The translations under genes and the position numbers were made by a program. Under the pieces are notes generated by a model that ran no database searches, was not told the DNA's origin, and saw only the letters and a program-made list of their open reading frames with translations. Shown piece by piece: positions 59,101 to 64,000 of a DNA stretch of 64,000 nucleotides. The stretch is from Phoronis australis. Lineage: Eukaryota > Phoronida > Phoronidae. Each line of letters starts with the position of its first letter. Positions within the stretch are counted from its first letter, which is position 1. The stretch covers positions 323,839-387,838 of the forward strand of contig NMRA01000311.1 of assembly GCA_002633005.1 (NCBI GenBank), given 5' to 3'.

Positions 59101-62100
59101 AAAGACAGAAATCCGTAGCCTACTAGCCAGTAGGCTCACCTTGAAATGGACTGTGCATGCTAATTCCTTGTCCCTGTGATTGCTTGGTCAAATTAGTTAG
59201 ACACACAACATAACAATGTGAAATAATGTGAAGTAGGTTGAAAATTGCAAAATGTTTTTAAGAATGAGTTTTGTGTCGAAAATGATCTGCTGTAAATCAC
59301 TCAACGGTGTCCAGTAAATGTCTGATGTAGTGTTGGGGAATAACGCTGCATGATGCTGGCTATGTGAGTCCCGCCAGATACGTCATTAGTGCATAGGTCA
59401 CCTATTTTCAGAATTTTTGTTTTCACATTTACGTCAGTGAATACAACTGCACTTTGTTTAGTGTAGGTGATGTTCAAATAGCATTGTCATTTAGTTCCTG
59501 CTATATATTAGCATAGTTAGAAGCAAATACATCTTTAAGTCAAAAGTTAGACACTTAGTGAAGCAAGCCCCAAATTTCCTGTACGCTGGCATTGCCAAGG
59601 CTAACCTGATTAGTTGCAAGAATATTTTAAGTCACCAGAAACAAATACTAGAGAGGCAGAATACATGTGTAGCCTTTATTTGATGACGTGTCAATTTAAA
59701 TTTTATTGATGTGTGCTTTTGATGAATTTGTTCTGCTTTCTTTTTCCGGAAACATGGGTTTTGAAAACCAGTAAGCAGTTTCATTAGCAGGTCATTTAGA
59801 TTTTACAATCTCCGTTGAGGATGCGTACATCAACGAGAGCAATGCAAAGCTTTGAAATGCGCCCACGAATGCACCACAGATGGTGTGCTTCTTTGTTTAT
59901 TTATTTGTATCATAAAAATGGCCACTAGATGGCGCAAAATGTCAAATCCATCCGAAAATAGGAGCATGCCATTGCATCTTTAATTGAAAGCTACTTACCA
60001 AATTTCATAAAAATCTGTCAAGGAACTTCAGAGAAACGAAGGAAAACTGAAAAAAAAAAAAAATTGCCACAGCTTTTGTTGGATCCGCCTGAAAGTCGTC
60101 ATAATCTGTTGTTAGCTTGGTATAAATACACTAAATTTAATAAATATCCTGCAGCGGGTTTAGGAGATACAGCTATGGGTGCAAAACAAAACAAAACTAC
60201 CACTAGGAGGTGCCACAGTAGTCGAAGTGGTCATCGTCAACCGTCCTCTTCACAGTGAGAACATATACGCCAATTTTCAAAATTATATGTAGAATGGTTT
60301 GGTTGATAGCGAGGTGGACGCCAAAAACAGACTCGAAAATAGTGAAAATGGCCACTAGGTAGAGCAAAATTCGGAGATTAGAGCAAGTATCAAACAAAAG
60401 AGAGCTGGCCCTCCAACCATAAATGCCAGAGTGGAGTTAATCAGTCCTGTAAGATATTAGCTACAGGGGTGATCTTCCCAACTTGTTGTTGGGCTATAGA
60501 ATCGAACAAGTTGGGAGCTAAGAGAAAACGCCATAATGGATACAGAGGTAAAGATGAAAAACTAAAATTGCCAATAGGGGGCACACTGGTAGTCAGAGCC
60601 GTCCAAAAGTCTGCAGTCGTCATCGGCGTTGTCAGCATCATATAAATACACTTGCTAAATTTAGTATAGATCAACAGTTTAGGAGATACAGCCATGGGTG
60701 CAAAAATGCCACTAGGAGATGCCACAGTAGTCGAAGTCCTCGGAAATTGTCAGTCGTCCTCTTCATAGTAAGAACATACATGCCAATTTTCACAATCATC
60801 CTTAGAGCGGTTTGGTTGATAGAGGGGTGGACGCCAAAAAAAACAGACTGGAAAACAGTAAAAATGGCCACTAGGTGGCTCCTACTACGTCGAATTCATC
60901 TGAAAACGGGAGGGTAGTCTCATCTCACTAATAGATGCCTATATATGTCAATTTTTATGAAAATACATTGAGGACCTTTGAAGATACAGTGGTAAACATA
61001 AAAAAATAAAATTGCCCCTAGGTGGCACACCGATTGTCCGACCCGTTCGAAAGTCAGTCGTTGTCATTCTTTGTCAACTTCATATAAATATACTTGCTTA
61101 ATTCAATAAATATCCTGCAGAGCGTTTATGAGATGCAGCCATAGGCGCAAAATCAAACAAAACTGCCACTAGGAGGCGCTACGGTAGTGGAAATCAGAAA
61201 ATAATCGTCAGCCGCCATCTTCATAGTAAAAGCATAGTACATATAATTTTCAAAATCATAGAGCGGTTTGGTTGATAGAGGACCGGATCCCAAAAACAGA
61301 CTCGAAAACAGTAAAAATGGCCACTAGTTGGCGCAAAATATATCGAATGCATCCGAAAACGCTTGGATAGCGACATCTCATTAATGGATGCCTATGTGCC
61401 AAGTTTCATGAAAATCCGTCGAGGACCTTTGAAGACACAGAGGTAAACTAAAAAATTAAAATTAACAGTAGGGGGCACACCAGTAGTCGGGTCCGTCCGA
61501 AATTCGTAGTCCTCTGTCGTCAGCTTTATAGGAACACAACTGCCAAATCTCATTAGATCCTGTGAGATGTTTAGGAGATACAGCTGCGGGCGCCGTACGA
61601 CAGAGATGACGGCAATATGCACCCAGATATAAATATGTGGGCGCATGATGAACCCGTGTTACGTCGAATAAAATAAACTTTGATTGAGACCACTTTAGAC
61701 TACTCCTCGATATTATGCACGACGTTCATATATAAAATGACTGACTGTGTCAGGTTGTGTTGTGGAGCCTCATTGCGAACACTAACGAATTTCAGTTCTT
61801 TGCAAGCCGAGAAATCATGATACCCAGGATGTCCTTTGGTCTGCGTTGGCCAGGAACGCTCACTTAGGACCACGCAATCATTGCCCAAGAGAGGGAGCCA
61901 AGCGGCTCCGTAAAACGGTGATTCACAAATTTCACATTTACAGTTTTAGGCATCACTGTCTACTTTCTTTTCTTTGCAGCGTCGGACATCTCTACTGTAG
62001 CCGTATGCGCTGGGTCGGGGAGCAGTGTACTCAGAGGCGTCAAGGCGGACTTGTATCTGACCGGAGAAATGTCACACCACGAGGTGTTGGAAGCCGTGTC

Positions 62101-62248
62101 CAGGAAAACTAGCGTCATACTGTGTGACCATAGCAATACAGAGCGTGGGTTCATGCACGTGTTAAAACCCAGACTGAGCGAGTTATTCGATAACGAAGTG
62201 AAAGTCATGGTGTCTGAAGTCGATCGAGATCCCTTGGCGGTTGTATGA
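56184..62248 (+). CDS. NIF3L1: NIF3-like protein 1 (DUF34 / NIF3 family)
   Basis: This is a conserved two-metal-binding NIF3 family protein whose biochemical role is not settled. Exons: 56184-56565, 57388-57544, 58271-58406, 58791-58929 and 61980-62248 (TGA), giving 360 residues with all phases matching; the human protein is about 377. The start is set by an upstream in-frame TGA and an acceptor at 56166-56167. Exon 1 holds LAESWDNVGLLVEP, the metal-binding YHPPIF and SPHTSYDA motifs. Exon 5 holds VAVCAGSGSSVLRG, DLYLTGEMSHHEVLEA and HSNTERGF, the second half of the metal site, and closes DRDPLAVV. All expected metal ligands are present. The last intron (3 kb) is mostly repeats. AATAAA is at 62737. 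Confidence 0.95.
57081..57365 (+). repeat. Foldback repeat family A, copy 6
   Basis: It shares tagacagtaccaccgtctc and aatcaaacttttttc with 7037-7290. Its tail (gcaacacgactgatgatttaatcagtg) is an inverted echo of its own core. It lies in NIF3L1 intron 1, ending about 20 bp before exon 57388. Confidence 0.65.
57797..57858. repeat. GT microsatellite
   Basis: GT dinucleotide run with a few G and A interruptions in NIF3L1 intron 2. Confidence 0.95.
59146..59545 (+). repeat. Dispersed repeat, copy 2 of the 400-bp family
   Basis: Colinear with 2823-3235 in the same orientation, with scattered substitutions and small gaps. It lies in the last NIF3L1 intron. Confidence 0.6.
59918..61670 (+). repeat. 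Satellite-like array, about four units of 430-520 bp
   Basis: Units begin near aaaatggccactag at about 59920, 60346, 60862 and 61315. Each carries aggagatacagc, ccactaggaggtgcc and ggtttggttgatag. The last unit is partial. Related to the opposite-strand array at 40230-41570. It fills much of the last NIF3L1 intron. Confidence 0.85.
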
Positions 62249-62736
62249 CTGAACTATCATAGATGAAATTTGTGAAATCATGATAGGCGTGCTTGGTGGA
62301 GATGTACATTTGTCACGATTACATGAAACACTCTGAGGGTTGGAGCAAAAGTTTCTTTGATAGAAATTTTTATTTCTTCCGAATTCTTGTGGGCAAAAGG
62401 GAAAGCACGTGGGCTGATGCTTTGTGTTTGTGAAATCAGCCTGAACTGGCCTTTTATATACTAAATGTTCTATATACCGCCATTTGTCGGAAACTAAGTA
62501 ATAAGTGTTTCAGTTCAGGCGTCCGAAACATCGTGGTTGGAAAAAGCTTATACTGCTTATTTTCTTGGGACTGTTTAGGGTAGAAAAGACATGGTTCTGA
62601 TGCATGTACTTGTAGACTTGGATGTATCTCTCCACTTCGGCAGGAGTTGTCTCTAATAATCCACGTCAGTTAATGCCTGTTTGCATGCTTGTTCTATTCT
62701 GACACGATGGTCGTACGAAGACAAATCCGAACCGTA

Positions 62737-62742
62737 AATAAA
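62737..62742 (+). terminator. Polyadenylation signal of NIF3L1
   Basis: AATAAA about 490 bp after the stop codon. Confidence 0.45.
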
Positions 62743-62836
62743 CCCAATTCTATTGTTATCCCGCGGCATAGTGCCAGTGGCACCCTACAGAGATTGATTG
62801 CGGTCTAACGAGCACACCAGACAGACCAGCCTCCCG

Positions 62837-62972
62837 TTCAGTAACGCTAGGACCTCGCTAAAAAGCAAGTCTTCGCGAAATCACGTGAGACATTGTCGTG
62901 TATTCTGAATGAGTACACGTGACTGACTAGATTTTAGCTAGGTCTTAGCGTAGATCCTAGCGTTACTGAACG
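62837..62972. repeat. MITE-like element with perfect 18-bp inverted ends
   Basis: The ends cgttcagtaacgctagga (62837-62854) and tcctagcgttactgaacg (62955-62972) are exact reverse complements. The interior has cttcgcgaaatcacgtg, like the elements near 2440-2540 and 11870-11930. Confidence 0.8.
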
Positions 62973-63332
62973 CACGCCAGTTCTAGTTCTGGTGCCAAGT
63001 TGTGCCGAGTCAGCATGCTGGCTACCACCTAGCGGCACGCAGGGAACTAGCGAGTAGTTGCCGACGCACGTAACCATGATAATAAAAGCCTAACGGGAAT
63101 TATTGTTCATCGTCAGTCTGTTGTAATAAAATAGATTTTGTTAAACATAAGGGGCTTACGACTCATTGCAACACACAGGGAGAACGAGATCAAATCCAAA
63201 TTAATGTAAAGACAAAGATAAAAGGCTTATAAGAAATCCATGTTTTGATAAAATGCACTGTATTGCGTGCAAGTTCAGTTTCTAATTACTTATCAATATT
63301 AAACGTAGCTGGGAAAGAGCTGTATATGTTCG

Positions 63333-63365
63333 AATGCTAGTGTATTTTTAAATACACTAGCATTA
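63333..63365. repeat. Short perfect hairpin
   Basis: aatgctagtgtattt and aaatacactagcatt are reverse complements around about 3 bases. Its role is unknown. Confidence 0.7.
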
Positions 63366-63906
63366 AAATCCATCTTTATTTCTAAAGAATAAAGGGCCGT
63401 TTTATTTTCGATTTTATTTTGCATAGGCCTATGCACATATTCATGTAAAGTAATTATACCTAGGAATTCATTTACTCGTTTCTCAAATTAGCTCAGTTAA
63501 TTCAATCACGGGTCCGTTGTAAAATACCAGAACGGTCTCGTTCGCACCCTATCGTAACTTGGTAAACACAGCACTCAGCAATAACATTTACACTCCAAGA
63601 AGAAAGTGTAATTCTGTTACCACTTTTCTACTACTACGACTGAGACATACTATATCCCCTGGCTCTGACTTGCCTACCATCTAAATCTTGAGGGTTCTAC
63701 AATGTCTGAACATTTCAATTTTTGAATTACAAATTATGTAACACTTTTATAAAAATATCAACGATTGAGAAATTTTACTTTCTGTGGATTCCTGAAAATA
63801 GTCTGCAATTTAAAAACGGTTGAGCGAGGGAACTTATTCGAAATGGACCATGCTAATCAATTTGATCGTCACGTATGCAAGTTTTGTCAGCAGGTTCAGG
63901 AGAATA

Positions 63907-63997
63907 TTTCATCTTGACTACAATGTAAACATGAACCAAGGGCGTACTAGATTTCATCTTGACTACATTGTAAACATGAACCAAGGACGTACTAGAA
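63907..63997. repeat. Tandem repeat of about 45 bp, two copies at the window edge
   Basis: The block tttcatcttgactaca...aaccaagg.cgtactaga occurs twice, the second ending at the window edge. The array may continue beyond. Confidence 0.85.
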
Positions 63998-64000
63998 AGC

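Larger units (their letters stand above)
62249..64000. other. Region downstream of NIF3L1
   Basis: It holds the NIF3L1 3' UTR (AATAAA at 62737-62742), a MITE-like inverted repeat (62837-62972), a short hairpin (63333-63365) and a tandem duplication at the right edge (63907-63997). No coding exon is recognised. Confidence 0.5.

Overview
This is a 64 kb window of animal nuclear DNA. Genes are split into short exons with GT-AG introns, AATAAA signals follow the stop codons, and the introns are full of decayed transposons, satellites and inverted repeats. Exon translations resemble vertebrate orthologues closely, so I infer a bilaterian, probably a marine invertebrate deuterostome. The species cannot be read from the sequence. 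There is no prokaryotic operon, CRISPR array, rRNA gene or clear free-standing tRNA gene.

Five protein genes can be assembled exon by exon. (1) 1212-10251 (+) is the 3' half of an N-acetylated-alpha-linked acidic dipeptidase (glutamate carboxypeptidase II family, M28B); its start lies left of the window. (2) 13799-19749 (+) is an unnamed type I membrane protein: signal peptide, Ig/cadherin-like ectodomain, EGF-like modules, one membrane helix and a basic tail. One exon carries an apparent 1-nt frameshift, and the EGF exon sits in a 717-720 bp tandem duplication joined by a single N. (3) 25018-35036 (-) is mitochondrial 3-oxoacyl-ACP synthase (OXSM), four exons. (4) 35360-49111 (+) is a nine-exon WD40 protein that starts 323 bp from OXSM in head-to-head orientation. 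(5) 56184-62248 (+) is NIF3L1, five coding exons. The genes belong to unrelated pathways (peptidase, cell surface, mitochondrial fatty-acid synthesis, WD40 scaffold, NIF3 metal-binding family), so no common system is implied.

The rest is mostly mobile DNA. OXSM intron 2 holds a young Ty3/gypsy element (27955-32445, 5-bp target duplication CTTGG, LTRs about 98% alike) inserted in an older gypsy remnant. Other elements are a decayed Harbinger-type transposase (about 22.6-22.9 kb), a GIY-YIG remnant of Penelope type (about 46 kb), three hAT-like non-autonomous elements (two with a tRNA-like segment), tRNA-derived SINEs, several palindromic MITEs, a foldback repeat family with six copies, and two arrays of one satellite family in opposite orientations inside introns of genes 4 and 5. 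A CAC/CAT repeat carries a 583-bp N gap at 11055-11637.

I found no clear new multi-gene system. The best leads are the unnamed EGF membrane protein with a possible nuclear-localising tail, the changed substrate-pocket residues of the dipeptidase, and an orphan coding-like exon (55191-55411) that, if spliced to NIF3L1, would end in a stop overlapping the NIF3L1 start codon.
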